From contig NC_132971.1 in assembly GCF_047496725.1 (NCBI RefSeq), forward strand, positions 1,691,001 to 1,755,000: a DNA stretch of 64,000 nt, read 5' to 3'. A program made the position numbers and the translations under genes. The notes beneath the pieces are model-generated. The model was not told where the DNA came from and ran no database searches. It saw only the letters and a list, made by a program, of their open reading frames with translations. Origin of the DNA: Anoplolepis gracilipes. Lineage: Eukaryota; Arthropoda; Insecta; Hymenoptera; Formicidae. Shown piece by piece: positions 51,010 through 64,000 of this stretch (positions within the stretch are counted from its first letter, which is position 1; each line of letters begins with the position of its first letter).

Positions 51010-52276
51010 AGGGGACCTATTTCACCGAATAACGCCTCTCTCTTTCTCTCTCTCTCTCTCTCTCGCTATTCCCCTTGTTTTCTTATCGTCGCCTCCTTCC
51101 TCTCTCGCCGCGGACGCGCGTCCGGATACGCGGTTCGTGAGCGAGGAGCCGACGATACATATGGCAAGCGACTACGACGCAGGCGAGTCTGAAACGCGCG
51201 GCCGATTTAACGCGCGCGCGCGCGCGCGCGCGCGCCTCGATGGAATCCTCGCTGCTCGCTCGCCCGTAAACAATCGTAACGGTCTCGGGTTTCAAAACGC
51301 GCTTTCGAGAACGCCGCGCGTTATCTCCGCTGCACGGCTCCGCATCGGCCAACTATCGCTAATATGTACGGAGGGAGGGAGCGGGAGGGGGGATGGGGGA
51401 GGAGGGCTATCCGCTCGATTCCTCGAGGTGGAAGGCGCGCGAGAAGCGATTGCGTCCGATGCCGATACCGCGCGCGCGCGCTACGAGAGATAGGCGCTAA
51501 TACACTCGGCATTATCGCTGACCGCGAACCGTATAATACATAATACGATTCCGCGAATGTTGCACAGAATGTGAAAAGACAGAAGAAGAAAGAAATTATC
51601 GCGTCCCGATACGCGTATTTTGAGTAGACATCGAGCGATCACGCGATCTCGAATACCGTATCTAATATATGGACACGTATCCTCGACCCGTAATATTGAT
51701 CTTAGAAAGAAGGCTCTTCCTGCGAGGAAAACGTTTGTTTATGTAATACATAATAGGCAAATTGATAAGGGCATATATTGTACATTTATGTGAAAAATTC
51801 TTCGGCAAAATCGATCGTGACATTAGATAAGAAGATTCTGTTATGAATCCAAAAAGAAGTGTCATAAACGGCTCTTTACATAATAATAAATGAATCAATA
51901 TTTTTCCTCGATAGATTATCCTCGGAACGATATTCGTATCCGATGATTGCAATTCCACAGCCGTAAACATCCCGGCCGACGACGCCGCGCGACGTATCAA
52001 TGATACACGTATCGATCTACGAAGGCTCGAATTCGATAGAGATCGTTCTTGTGTGTCGACGTTTATCGGAGTATCGGTATTTTATCTCTCGACGTTGATA
52101 AGTTATCGCGATGCCGGACCGCGCGCGCTCGGTCGCGCGATTGCCCTCGCATAATCGCGAACGTTCCCTCGAAATTGCGAGCGTAGCACGGAAACGCTCA
52201 CGGCTTCAGCGAACGATACCGCCTCGGCGAGTCCGTGGGTTCCACGTGGTACGTTGCAGAATACATGGCGCGAGAA

Positions 52277-52324
<48 letters not shown>

Positions 52325-53100
52325 GTACCCGGACCGTGCTGCTCGTAAATTCTCGAAAGGAACGGTCCGTAGCAGCGGCTCTCTGTTACCTTACCGCTCT
52401 TCCCGCGGTAATATTACTCGGCTTATATTGCTCGGGACTCGGCGGCAAGGCATGGGATAGAGCGAGAGCGAAAAAGGCAGAGGGAGATAGAGAGCGGGGA
52501 ATCGCGGGAATGAGAAGCGGGTGCGACGAGGACGCGGGACGAGCAGCAGGACGCGCATCCGTTGCCTCGCCGCGGCTGGCCGATCGTTCGCCGTCTGCGA
52601 GAGCCTGAGCGTGCGAGAGGAAAAGGCAGGCGAACCCCGAGGGATCGTGGCAGGCCCAGGTACACGCACACTAACGCATCCGTATCCGACGGCCGCGGGC
52701 CGCGGGCCGCGTCGGCTTGCGTACGTGTGCATTAGCCCGGCACGTCCGGCTTTACGTGTGTAGGTTGCGAGCTCTCCCGAAGCCACCGTCGCCGTCGCGC
52801 GCGGCGGCGGCAGCGGCGGCGATAACCTATACCCAACTCAAGCGGCGTGTCGTGACGCGGCGGCGTTGCCGCTCCGGATACCGCGCGCATCCGCGCCCGA
52901 CCGAGACGACGACGGGAAAAGAGGCACAAACGAGCGGCAACGACGACCATGACGACGACGACGACGACGACGACGAAGAAGCAACGACGTCGATTGTGAC
53001 CTTTTTTCAGGATGGTTGTTTTTTTTTTTTTTTTTTTTTTCCTTTGAAAATTCAAACTTGCAAAATTCATAAAAAGTATTTATTTCGTGAAAATAAATTG
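51010..53100. other. CpG-rich islands (51.0-51.5 and 52.0-53.0 kb)
   Basis: Contents include a pure CG run (51209-51234), a strong G-run cluster (51373-51406), a GA array (52283-52320), a GCG run near 52800 and a GAC trinucleotide run (52949-52977). Frames up to 165 codons are Arg/Ala-rich and conflict between strands. No gene is supported. Confidence 0.5.
51373..51406 (+). other. G-quadruplex-capable G-run cluster
   Basis: Five or more runs of at least three G are separated by 1-3 bases, which satisfies the G3+N1-7 pattern. It lies in a CpG-rich island. Whether it folds or acts in regulation is unknown. Confidence 0.6.
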
Positions 53101-54060
53101 TCTGGATGAAAACTGCGGCAAATCCGGATTTTTGGCACTGATTTCGATAAGCTTCATAGAAACTGCAGCGGCCGAAAGAGAGGAAAAGAAAGAGGGGAAG
53201 GAGAGAAAGAGGGAAAATTTCTTGTTTCTCTCTTCGTTTTTCGTCATTATTATAATCTGAATATGGTACCATATTTTACTGTTACGATTCGTGAATGATC
53301 TATGATTATTAAATAAATTATTACGTCATGACACGATACAATACACATACACATATACTTTTTATGTTGAAGATGCTGGCTAATGACTATAAAATATTGT
53401 TAACGAGATTAATTTACATGCCGATCAGGATCATCTCTCTGGTCATATAATCGCCATACGATCCAACATTACTCAAGGAACAATGAAAAGATCATTACTC
53501 AGTGATTAATGACTCAGTGATTAATCTTTAGCCCATTGAAGACGGCTATTTTTTTTGCAACTTTTTACAACATTCAGAAAAAAGAAAGTATTTATTTAAT
53601 AAAAACAAACATAGTATGAAAAATGAGTTAAAGTATACGGAAGTAATCGGTTACACAGAGATCAACATCACACTTTACATATTTATACCTTGACTCTGAT
53701 CTCTTCTTTTCTCACTGACTACAAACGACATGTTCTTTGTTTTCCTTTTTTACCAGGTTCAGATTGAATAGAGAAGGCAAACGTCTATCTCTTTGAATGT
53801 TTTGCATTTCTTTTTCTCAGTTCTAATTGATTTTGCATATCGATTTCTTTAATCAATTGAACACTGAAATTTTAGAAGGGTGTGAGAAATGAGTGAGAAA
53901 GATGATAAAACTGCGACATCGATCGATTAAAATTAAAAACTCATATATTTGTCTCCTTTTTGAAAAAAAAAAAAAAAAAAAAAACCCTCAAAACGTACAT
54001 ATATGTCGTCTTTAAAGAATTACAAACGATGATAAAAAGACAAAGAGATTATAACATGAC
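53100..54060. other. AT-rich intergenic DNA
   Basis: The only structure seen is a 15-base tandem pair (ACTCAGTGATTAATG and ACTCAGTGATTAATC, about 53497-53526) and a poly-A tract near 53965-53983. Confidence 0.5.
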
Positions 54061-54417
54061 GATGCCGCTACGCGATATCCGATACGACTACGTCTAACAA
54101 ACGCGAATACACCGATGAGGATAATTGACGTCGACGATAAAGATACAATGTAATAGAAACGACGAAAGTAGTAACAATGATACGATAATAGAGATTGGGA
54201 TAGAGATGGCTGTGTAGCAATTGCAAATATGATGACGATGATGAGTACAACTCGGCGACACCGTGACGATAATGACGACACCGTGAGCGCTTCGCACGGT
54301 GTGAGAACGGCAGCTGGTCAGCACCGCCGTGCATGCGACACCTCTCGTGATCTTGGTCGCGGGACCCGCATGCCAGGGCGATCGTCGATCGTCTGGCCTG
54401 AGGGCCCAGATACGCGG

Positions 54418-54460
<43 letters not shown>

Positions 54461-54834
54461 TTCTCACATGTACGCACACAACGATCGCACAAAGGCGGGG
54501 GAGAGAATACGTGTGGGCCCCGCGGGGTGTGCTCACTCCGGGTCGTCTCTCTATCGCTCCGGATATGTCGCGCTCGAACGACAGCGAGCTCGGAGAGCGA
54601 GCGAGCCTGTGCCGAACCGTTATAATTCATTCGCGCGAGCCTAATATTCGACGGCATACTTTCGCGAATACATCTTAGACCGGACGCTCCCAATGACGCT
54701 CAAATTTTTATCCGATATCGATTGCTAGCTATTCATTCGGCAGATCGACAAATTTTTCGAAAGTTCTACCCATATGTTTTACGTAGAACAGATTATAAAA
54801 ATATATCTGTCTTTAAAACTAATATTTAAATAAT

Positions 54835-54896
<62 letters not shown>

Positions 54897-55200
54897 CATT
54901 TTTATTGTTAATCGACATGTAACTATTTTCTTTCATTATCAAAAGTGATATCTGTATTATTATTTAATGCAATAATGTAATTAATTATATGCATATACAT
55001 TTATATATTTATATTATTATATTATATTTTATTTATGTTATTAATATATTTATGTTATACTATAGTTTGATGTTTGAAAAATATTTAAAAATTATATTTT
55101 CTTATTTTTGACATGCATGTCAAATATGCTATTATAAATATCGCTACAGATGTATCGAAAAGATAAAATATGAAATAGTGTGACGAATATTCAGTATCGA
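54060..55200. other. Small CpG-rich island then AT-rich DNA
   Basis: Positions 54.06-54.72 kb are GC-rich, with a CT array at 54419-54456. A TA array follows at 54840-54893. No gene is supported. Confidence 0.5.
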
Positions 55201-56372
55201 CAGTTAAGAATCGATATCAAGCAAGTATCACCCGCGCCCTTATTCGAGACTCAGTTTTACGCGCGGATCGTGTGTTTGATCGATGCACAGCGGGAACGAG
55301 GAGAAACGACGTGGCGCTCGTTTGCACATTAATTTCTTGCGTATCTGGGAATATAGATGTGGTGGCCACTACCGGTTCTCGCGCGTGTAACGCACGTGTA
55401 TTATATACGTATATATATATATATATATGTATTTACATATGTATATACACTTTGTGAGGAATTTTATCCGGAATTTGGATGGCACGAATATCGGTTGCTT
55501 ATTGGTAAAGTAATAAAGCGATGCCGCTAATCGGATTATCGGGATTGCGCGGTAATTATCGAAAAGGAAAGGGAAGGAAGCGCGCGTGCGCGTCATTGAT
55601 AATATTTCATAATATTTCGTTTCCTCCGCGAAGGTTATCGCCATGATGGATCACTCAAGTGGAATTCGTCCCGCGATATTTTACGCCACGTGTTAGCCAT
55701 CCGGCAATTAATATCGACGTTTATAAGGCACCGAGAATCGCGCGCGCGCGCGCGCGCGCGACATCGATTTGGACTTTGCTTTATGTACAAAGTACCGCGT
55801 CTTTGGATCTCGAATTAAGGATTGATCTCGACCGCGAACGTGTTAAAATCTTGCGCAGACAGACGTAGTCGCGTGTTGTTGAAATCGCGCGATCCACGTT
55901 CGATTGAAAGGCGCAAAAGACGCGGTGTATGTGCGTCGAAATAATTTACGCGGACCGTAGCAGGAAACGCGAAATGTTATCGCTCACGATGGCGAGTTGC
56001 GAAACACATGCCCCGAGCAGATGCAACAAAAGAGGTCGTCGACTTACGCAGCGACAGCGGAAACTTCGTTCTCGCGATTATTGGACTAATTCGCGCCAAT
56101 CGATAATAATCAATTTGCGGGACAAGGTAACAAAAATATCACAGCTCTTTCGAAAAACGTCTTGTTATCAGTCAAACTATTTCAACTTTTCTTTAGGGCA
56201 TTAGAACTTTGAATTGCAAATATATACGAAGGTACTAGATAACAATTGGACAGAATAAAAAAAATCTTATTTAAACTCCATTCAATTTCGTTAACAAATA
56301 TTCCTCCTGTTTCTATTTTTTTCAAAAATATAAAAAAAAATAATATACAAATATATAATATATACGCGCACG

Positions 56373-56437
<65 letters not shown>

Positions 56438-56530
56438 CGCGTTCTAAGAAATTGAGAGACTGTTCGACTACAAGATATTGCCTCTTGACTTAGGACGTAC
56501 ATAAACATAAAGCCAAGGACGGTCATGGCG
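55200..56530. other. Moderately CpG-rich DNA, then AT-rich
   Basis: It contains a CG run (55738-55760) and a TA array (56377-56431). A 91-codon frame at 55929 has a donor-like GTAACA inside it but no recognisable protein features. Confidence 0.45.
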
Positions 56531-57262
56531 CGAAGCAAAAAAAAATTTTAGCTATTCTGTCGGAAGGAAAAATTTGGAAAATCCCAGGGTCCTGAAGAAC
56601 GTCGAACGAAACTAATTCGGAAAACGGCTTTGTTAAGCGATTCGTCAACGTGCGACAGACAAAAGGAATCGGGCTGAAGCCAGGCAAGCGGGCGACGCGA
56701 CGGGGGGGGGAGGGGGGACCGAGGGTCAACTAACGGCGGCGCGAACGAAACGCGAGGGGGACGATGAAGCGCGGCGACGGGCGACGGTCGGCGGGTGACG
56801 GGAGACGGGAGACGAGAGACGGGAGACGAGAGACGGGAGACGGGAGACGGGAGACGGGAGACGGGCGACGGGCGACGGGGCCCTGCCAGCAGGAAGCTCG
56901 CGATGCGTGACTCACACCGAACGACCGCGTATAAGTGAACGAGGCGAACGCGCCGCGGGTTTGTTCGTTGGTTCGTTCGCTCGTCCGCGTTCGCGCGCGA
57001 GCGAGCAACTCGCTCCCCCTCACCTCCTATCTACCGATTTCCCCCTTTGAATGCCCGCTGCCTGATCCGAGGGAGAAAGAGCCCCCTCGGTCGTCTCCTC
57101 TTCCCGTCCCCCCTTTCTCCCTCCCTCGGTCCCTGCTCTCGGGTTCCTGTCTAGCTCCTAGTACCCACGTCGCGGAGCCTTTGTCCTCTGCCATCACCTC
57201 GCGTTATTTCGCACTCTCTCGCGTGCACGCGCGCGAACGTGTGCATGCGCGTATATGTATGC

Positions 57263-57302
<40 letters not shown>

Positions 57303-58160
57303 CGAAGCCTCTCTTGGCAAGTTCGTTCGGCGGGTGAGTTGCGTGCGTGCTCTCGGATCGCGGATGCGTGCGTGTTAGTGCGTGCTTGAGCGGCATATGC
57401 GTCCGCGGCGCGGCCTGGCCCGTCCATCCGCCCGTCCGCTTGCCTGCCTGCTTGCTTGCCTGCCTGTCTGCACGCGTGCACGCATACGTTCGTACGTGTA
57501 TATGCGTGCGTTCGGGCAATCGCGGGCGCGAGGTAGCTGCCGCTCTCGCATCGCTAACTGCTTGCGAGCGAGGAATTAGCGAGGAAGGAGCGAGAGACCA
57601 CGAACGAGCCGCGCTGCTCGTCACGTTCGTTCGATGGCGAAAAAAAATGTGCCAGGGGGATGGGAAAAGATATAGGCATCTCGTCTTTTTATTCTCTTAT
57701 ATTCGCCCATCTTAGAGGAAAAAAAAAAAAAAAAAAAAAAAAAAGAAAACTTGGGCACAACCCCCATTACTTTATTCTGACATAAAAGGACTGCTACGTC
57801 ATTGCGGTTGGGAATCGATATATTACGTTGTAATAATAAAGATGATGATTTTTCTCTGTAATTCTTCCTCGATCTTGTTAACCGAATTCGTGCGAACTCG
57901 CGCGCGGATAATTGCGTCGAATTTAGGGCGACACGATACGATCGCGTAATCTGGAATTTCGAGAGAATTATGCGCGTTCACGATTTTCGTTCGGAACTTT
58001 CCGCGCCCAGGCAGCTGCAGTCGATCCCGAACGGTCAACTCGCGCTTTGACGAGATACCTTTGACGATTTATTTCGCCGGAGCGCGAGACCTTTTCCTCT
58101 CGCATCGCCGTTTCGTCGGTTCGTTACTCTCGGGACTACAAAGAATTTGAGATTTATCGG
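56530..58160. other. GC/CpG-rich island
   Basis: The island holds a G-run pair (56702-56717), a GGGAGAC minisatellite, a TG run (57268-57295), a TGCC/TTGC-type repeat (57436-57470) and a poly-A tract (57719-57744). A donor-like GGTGAGTT occurs near 57331. No gene is supported. Confidence 0.5.
56795..56880. repeat. GGGAGAC minisatellite
   Basis: About twelve 7-base units, mostly GGGAGAC with GAGAGAC and GGGCGAC variants. Confidence 0.85.
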
Positions 58161-59151
58161 TGTGGGAATTAGTGCAATCGGTTTCGCGTTCGACTAATTC
58201 CAAAATATTCTTTCAATTATTCTGCGACATCGAGTTCTAATCTGTGGACGTTATTTGGTAAAAGAAAAAGTCTGATTAGAAGCTTGGATCGAAATTTCGT
58301 AAGTGGCTTAGCCAGCGGTTAGCAAGTAGAACGTATTAATTGACATTAATCGAAAACACCAATAGCTAACGGCTATCTTTCTATCTCGACGTATTTTCGT
58401 CGTCGTGTAACTTTTGTTTGTTTTCTACGCCGTTTGAACGTACGTTTTTTTCGAAGAAGTAACCCATTAGTCCATTAGTCCATTCTTGTTGGGAAAACAA
58501 AGACTTTTGTTAACCTGGCATCGTTAGCCATCGAATTCGAATGTGTATGGCACAATTAAGAGGGTTAATTTATTGCTAATTTCTATAATTCCTATAATTT
58601 CAAATTTATTGCCATTATCGGTTAGAAGAAAATTGATATTAAAGATGGGGATGCTTTAATATTACTCCAGTATTTCTCTCTCTCTCTCATCAAAAAAAAA
58701 ATTTATATTATTATATTATTTCCGGAAAAAAATATTAATAATGATAAAAACAAGCAAATGCAAAGAAGGCAATTGCTAAGTAATGCAGTGCTTAAAGATA
58801 CTGCAAATAGATTTCAAAAATATAAAATATATGTGAGAATACTATATAATTGCAACACAAAATAAAACACACAATTAACTTTATATTAAATTGTTTCGCG
58901 AAATATCAGAATTTATTGCTCGCGAAATAAATTAAAATAATCGAAAATGTTGAAACGCGTTAATATTGCTACAAAAATAAACCATGTTAATTAAAATAAC
59001 TAAATTAATCTTCTGATTGTTTAAAAAGTTTCCTAAATTAATTAAATAAATTTATGATAAAAAAAATGTAATTCTCTTCAATAATAGCTTTTTATCTTTT
59101 TATAATGATTACATTGCACTGATTGTAAATGATGTTTCTTAGACTTGGATT

Positions 59152-59580
59152 ACTTTTTTCAGGAAAACCTTTTCTGCCTGGGACTTTTGGCATTTTTATC
59201 ATAAAGTATAAATCTTGAGCTTATTTTGAGCTGTAACTTGAGAATGTTAAAATAAGATATACTTTTTGCCTGGACATTTTATAATCATTTCTGGATTTCT
59301 GGATTTTTGGATTTCTAGATTTTTCCGACTGATTAAAAATCTGTCCGTAAAAATGGCGTATCACGTTAAGCTTTTAAAAAAATTTCTGTCAAAGTTGCTA
59401 AAATACGCGTTTTTGATATACTTTTACATTATTTTTATATCTTTCGTTGGAAACGTGTTACAGAAAGCATCGACAGTTCAAAATAAAGCTCAAGACTTAT
59501 AATAAAAATGCCAAAAGTTCCTGGCAGGAAAGGTTTCCCTGAAAAAAGTGATCGAAGTACGCCATTTTTACGGACAGATT
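59152..59580. repeat. Interleaved inverted repeats (foldback-like element)
   Basis: Arm A (59152-59222, with ACTTTTTTCAGG, CTGCC and ACTTTTGGCATTTTTAT) is inverted at 59483-59549. Arm B (23 bases, 59338-59360) is inverted exactly at 59558-59580. The order is A, B, A-inverse, B-inverse, so the two stems interleave. It may be a MITE with a rearranged end. No target duplication was clear. Confidence 0.7.
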
Positions 59581-60305
59581 CGTAATCGGCGCTAAAAATC
59601 TACCAGAGGGTCTATCATGACTTATATATGTCAAAGCAATATGGTTCGTGTCGACCAGTGTTATTTAACACACATTTACGTTTTACTTATATTAATATAT
59701 TTTCCTTTTTTGATATTATTATCATATATGTGTTGTAATCGTGACATTTATTTTATGTTTCCATTTTTGATCAAGCGTTAATTCCTTAATTCAATAAATA
59801 AGTAAATATTCCCTTGTTTTGTTTTTTTTACCAGATATATTAATATATTCACACCTCTTTTTAGAAAGAGAGAGTGAAAATGAAAACGTCTACGTACAAG
59901 CGAAATGTATCTTTAAGATTGTATTTGACAATTCTTTATTTTTTTAGTAGTTTTTCATCACGTTCTCCTAACTTGTCTCAAAGTTCTATTATGCGTAATA
60001 GTAAGCAACGTTCAATGCAAGTAACACACTGATAGAACTAAAATTTGACGAGCAGTAAGCCGCTTAGTCTCGAGTGGCCAAACACAGACCGCGTAGCTAA
60101 TTCTTGGTCAACGGTGCATTAAGCGTACAATATTTATATGGAATTACTGTTGGTTCTAATTATTCGCTCGCTATCATTCGCGTCCTAATGTCGAAAAAAC
60201 GTATAAAATTGATCGTTGATCGTATCAAGCAACTATCACTCTTATGAAAACATGATACTTATTGTCAGTACAATCAATGTATTAGATCAGTATATTAGAT
60301 ATAAT

Positions 60306-60308
<3 letters not shown>

Positions 60309-60368
<60 letters not shown>
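60309..60368. repeat. (TA)n microsatellite
   Basis: About 30 TA units. Confidence 0.95.
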
Positions 60369-60371
<3 letters not shown>

Positions 60372-61729
60372 AAAACCGCAGAAATAACATTTCTCGATCT
60401 CTCATATATCGACTCTCTCAAGTCGAAATTTTTCTTCCATTTTCAATCTCTATTTTTTATGTTTAATGTTTTACGTTTATGTAAAAAAATTCTAGAAGAT
60501 TTTGATAAGTTTTATTGATATTTTTTTGTATTATACCTCAAATAAATAACTAACAGTTTCCTATTTACAATGCAAGTTTTGAAAGAGAAGGTTTCGAAGG
60601 TTTATAAAATTATAAATTAAATATTTCTATAAATATGGGAAACTAAATAAGAGCCAAGTGTGAAAACCAATATTTATAGATATATTTAATATATTTATAA
60701 TATATATAGATATATTTAACATGTCAGAATCAAAGTGTGCAATTTTTCATTTTTTGTATAGTTTTTATTAATTAATCCATATATTCGAACATTTCGCTGG
60801 ATTGGACTATCGTCAAATATGTAGTTAAATAAAAAGCCCTTGAAACGCTTTTCTGTGATTTCCTTCCAAAAGTTATGAACTTCCCTTGATTAGCCATTGA
60901 GAATAAGCATTTCTGTAAAGCATTATAAACTTTACAATTTTTTGGGAGGATTCATTTACGTGTCTTGAGATGGATTTCACGCGTCTGTGTGAATAATTAA
61001 GTATTTGATCAGTGCACAATGTTTTACAAAAGTGTCAGCGATAGAGAGATCGAATGGATTAATTATTAAACTACTTGAAAAGATAAGAATTTGCGCTCTG
61101 TTTACCACGGTCACTTTCATTTAGCTCGTTTCTCATATTTCGTAAATATATTTAATATTAGAGCCCTCAAATTCTAAAATTAATTAAAATTAAATAATTG
61201 CTTAAAATTAAATAAAATGGATGATTTAACTGCTTAAAGTAGATTAAGTATCAAAATAGATATTAGATGGAAATCGAAAGTAGAAAAAAATGTCGACTAA
61301 CAGCATTAATATTAACCAAAAAAGACGTTTCGTTATCTTGAAATTCGGTATAGAAAAAACAATATAAAGCGAAGATATTCAATATTTTTAATTTAATAAT
61401 AGGAAAATTGAAGTTTTCTAAATAAAATAATCTTTAAATAAATAAATATATAATTGATCAAAACGAATTCCTACTGGAAGTGCTTCTCAAATGCGAGTAT
61501 TCCCTGTAAAAATAGAGACTTTTTGCATAATATCCTTTTTTGCGAATTGAAATTGAAGAAAAGATGATCATTTCGATCAATTATATAAAGCGAGTAATTC
61601 TTATATACATACAAGGAAACTAATAATATTATATACATATACATATATTAAATTCTTCTGTCGCTTTGTTTTTTTTTTCTTTTTTTTTTTTTTGTACTGA
61701 ATTTCTATATTGAATTTCAAGATTGAAAA

Positions 61730-62130
61730 GTGCTTCTTTTCGTACTATTAGCGCTGCTAGATTTATTTGCGGATCGAGAAATGTCGACATGTCTGTGGCG
61801 ACGTGGCTAACGCGTGGCACAACCGCGAAAGGCCTCGAAACGCGAGAAACTCGCGTCCTTTCGGCATGTGGGGACTCGCTCGGTCCCGATATGTTAATGG
61901 ATAAGGTTAAACCGTGACGCGACGATCTTTTCGCTTGCGAAACGACGGCACGTTAAAACCGCGCGCTTCGTCCATCGCGGCGTGCCTTGGTCGCGCTCGC
62001 TGGCTCTCTCGCGCCTCGCGTCTCGCGTCATGCGTGTGACGTAATCGTGGTTAGCAGCAGACACAAGATTACGCGGGGTATACTCGGCTTGCGATTTCTA
62101 TTCATCGCACATTGACGCATTGCGACGAGA
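61730..62130. other. Small CpG-rich island
   Basis: A 400-bp GC-rich patch lies in AT-rich DNA. The open frame across it starts with TTG and has no family resemblance. It is possibly regulatory. Confidence 0.4.
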
Positions 62131-62666
62131 TTATGGCCAACGAAAGATATTTTTTTTTTTTTTTTTTTTTTTTAAAGCGAGAATGGCAATCATCGTATAG
62201 ATTTTATTACAACTTTTTGATTTTGACAATCTCTTTTAAAGGGATAGTAATCAATTTTTAAAATATTTCTCTTCTATATTCATCTATCTATTTCCAATGT
62301 GTACTCTATCGATATTTTTTTTATTGATTTTATAAGATAACGGCGTATTTAGGAGCAATGATATTATTGAAATAATGTTAAAATAGACACGTCGGTCAGT
62401 TCGCACTCGTATTTCATTTAGACTATGTAAATCGCTGCGTCTATAATGTTTTACCGTGTTGGATTTATGCCATTCTCCGAATAAACGGCTCCGGTTCGAT
62501 CGACTTCGTATAGCGTGCGATGATTTCGTGAGCTTATTAAATTTTAAACTGTCGATCTCCAGGCCTTTGACATAGTAGTTCAATAGCTCGTAGAAAGATT
62601 TATACTGTTTCCGGCATTGAATTTCCCGCTATTGTTAAATAATTTTCACAATTTTGTTTAAATAAA

Positions 62667-62703
<37 letters not shown>

Positions 62704-62787
62704 TAAATTCTTAAAGTGTTTGAATCAAAAGTGTAAGTTTGTAGTAAATAAGAAAAAGTTATCGATTAATAAGCGACACACAACTGC

Positions 62788-62835
62788 AAAATTTGTGTTA
62801 AATTTAACACAAATCGCATGTCCCAAACGGTCCAC
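62788..62835. mobile_element. Diverged relic of the mariner-type MITE
   Basis: TTTGTGTTAAATTTAACACA followed by CATGTCCCAA and TCCAC matches the left part of the MITE at 4580-4911. The following sequence is only compositionally similar, so just the left end is recognisable. Confidence 0.5.
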
Positions 62836-63169
62836 AAAAATTATTCTGTAAAAATATATCAGGCATATGTTAAATAGTAATATTAATATTATGTTATATT
62901 TTAACATAAAAATAAATGTAAATTTCATAGTTTGACATAATTTTTGTGTGAAAATTTAACGAGAAAATAATGTTAAAGTAACATGTTATATATATTTACT
63001 TTAACATTATTATAATGTTCACATGAGATCATGTTGAGAAGTGACGGTATTAACAATCACTCTTATAGAATAAACTCAACATTTTTTTTTTATAAATTTT
63101 AACAGATTATTATTCGTCTTTTAATTAAAGGCTCATTAATTCCTAACATTTTTAAAATTATTTTTTTCT

Positions 63170-63254
63170 TGCGTTCGAAAATTCATTACTAGGATTGGAT
63201 ATTTATAATATTACATAATGAATTATAGATTTTTGCAGTGAATTTTCGAACGCA
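63170..63254. repeat. 16-bp perfect inverted repeat
   Basis: TGCGTTCGAAAATTCA at 63170-63185 is inverted exactly at 63239-63254, with a 53-base spacer. It is possibly the ends of a tiny MITE. Confidence 0.65.
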
Positions 63255-64000
63255 GACTGTCTCGTTCTCGTTATTCTGTGTGTGTGTGTGTGTGTGTCTT
63301 CTTCTTTTTTCTCTATCTCTCTCATTCTTTCTCTTTGTTTTTAACTTCTTTTCTCGAGTTATGCTTATTTCGTAAATTTATGCGCGTTATTAAACATTGG
63401 CAGAGAGAGAAAGTGCGCAGTTGCAGTTTTGATTTCCACTGTCCGGCAGAAACAGAAAGATTGATTATTTAATAATTTTTACAATTTTGTTTAAATATAT
63501 CAGTCTTTGTCTTTACTTCTATTGTATATTACTCTTTGTCTTTGTATTAAAGCTTGTGCAAATTTAGCAAATAGAAAAAAAAATCGCTATGACATGCGAA
63601 TAGCTAAATTTACTTTTTTAGGCAAAAATACTCTGGAGATACGTAATAATGCATTACATGCTTTGATCATATTAATAACATTGCTAATCTTGGCAATTAT
63701 ACCAATAATAATATAATTTTTAGAAGAGTTTATTTTTTTTTTAATTTTTCATTTTTGTATACAAGTACGAAACCGAACAAAAATTTTAAAAGTTAGGGAA
63801 CAATTACGTTTATGACTCTTGAAAATTTATCCCTTTGAAATAACATATGCCGTTATGCGACTAAAATTCATTCTAGTTTTCCTCGAAATCATTCTTCTTT
63901 GCAAAACGGTAAGACTTACCAGATATACTAGATTGCTCCTTCTCAATGAGAAAGAATCCATTTCTCCTTTCTGTTCACCTCACGAACCTCGTTCAATCGA

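Larger units (their letters stand above)
58160..61730. other. AT-rich DNA with an inverted-repeat element
   Basis: Apart from the structure at 59152-59580 and a 60-bp TA array, the sequence is AT-rich with no recognisable gene. Confidence 0.5.
62131..64000. other. AT-rich intergenic DNA
   Basis: Contents are a poly-T tract (62150-62173), a CT array (62671-62698), a MITE relic, a hairpin and a TG run (63278-63297). No gene is supported. Confidence 0.5.

Noticed and set aside
61723..61917. 64-codon plus-strand frame in a small CpG island
   Set aside because: It starts at TTG rather than ATG and has no recognisable features.

Overview
The window is eukaryotic nuclear DNA, almost certainly from an insect and most likely a hymenopteran (ant-like). 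The reasons are spliced genes with canonical GT-AG introns, a distal-antenna-type Pipsqueak (psq) transcription factor, very long GA/CT and TA microsatellites, and a sharp alternation of AT-rich DNA with CpG-rich islands. The order and species are inferred from overall character, not from a diagnostic marker. No bacterial operon, rRNA, tRNA or CRISPR array was seen.

Only the first 12 kb holds genes that can be supported. Two exons (2391-2765 and 8654-8779, + strand) encode the N-terminal part of the ciliary/flagellar protein DRC7 (CCDC135; Drosophila lost boys). A textbook RFX X-box lies about 150 bp upstream of the start codon. The 5.9-kb intron between the exons is crowded with small DNA-transposon relics, one long near-perfect inverted duplication and large CT and TA arrays. 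The remaining DRC7 exons were not found with confidence. One exon-like island near 33.1 kb is a weak candidate.

Convergent to DRC7, on the minus strand, is distal antenna (dan). Its 428-codon coding sequence sits in a single exon (9404-10690). A non-coding leader exon is inferred at about 12077-12171, with a TATA-like box, a 17-codon upstream ORF and a 1.1-kb intron. The DNA-binding psq helix-turn-helix and a C-terminal block that looks Dan-like are both present.

From about 12.2 to 64 kb I find no secure protein-coding gene. AT-rich stretches carrying transposon relics alternate with GC/CpG-rich islands full of GA/CT runs (about 13.5-15.5, 17.8-20, 27.5-29.9, 30.4-31.4, 33.9-35.7, 36.3-37.1, 40.7-42.2, 43.7-45.8, 51-53, 54.1-54.7, 55.2-56.1, 56.5-58.1 and 61.7-62.1 kb). 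Long open frames inside these islands are low-complexity artefacts. The layout resembles a gene desert of regulatory DNA beside a developmental regulator, but that role is inference. The repeats include a TA-flanked mariner-type MITE (two good copies and one relic), a second terminal-inverted-repeat family (564 bp and 1.9 kb copies), a GTTAA-ended element, a possible Harbinger-like MITE, an interleaved inverted repeat and two diverged tandem duplications. I found no convincing undescribed multi-gene system.
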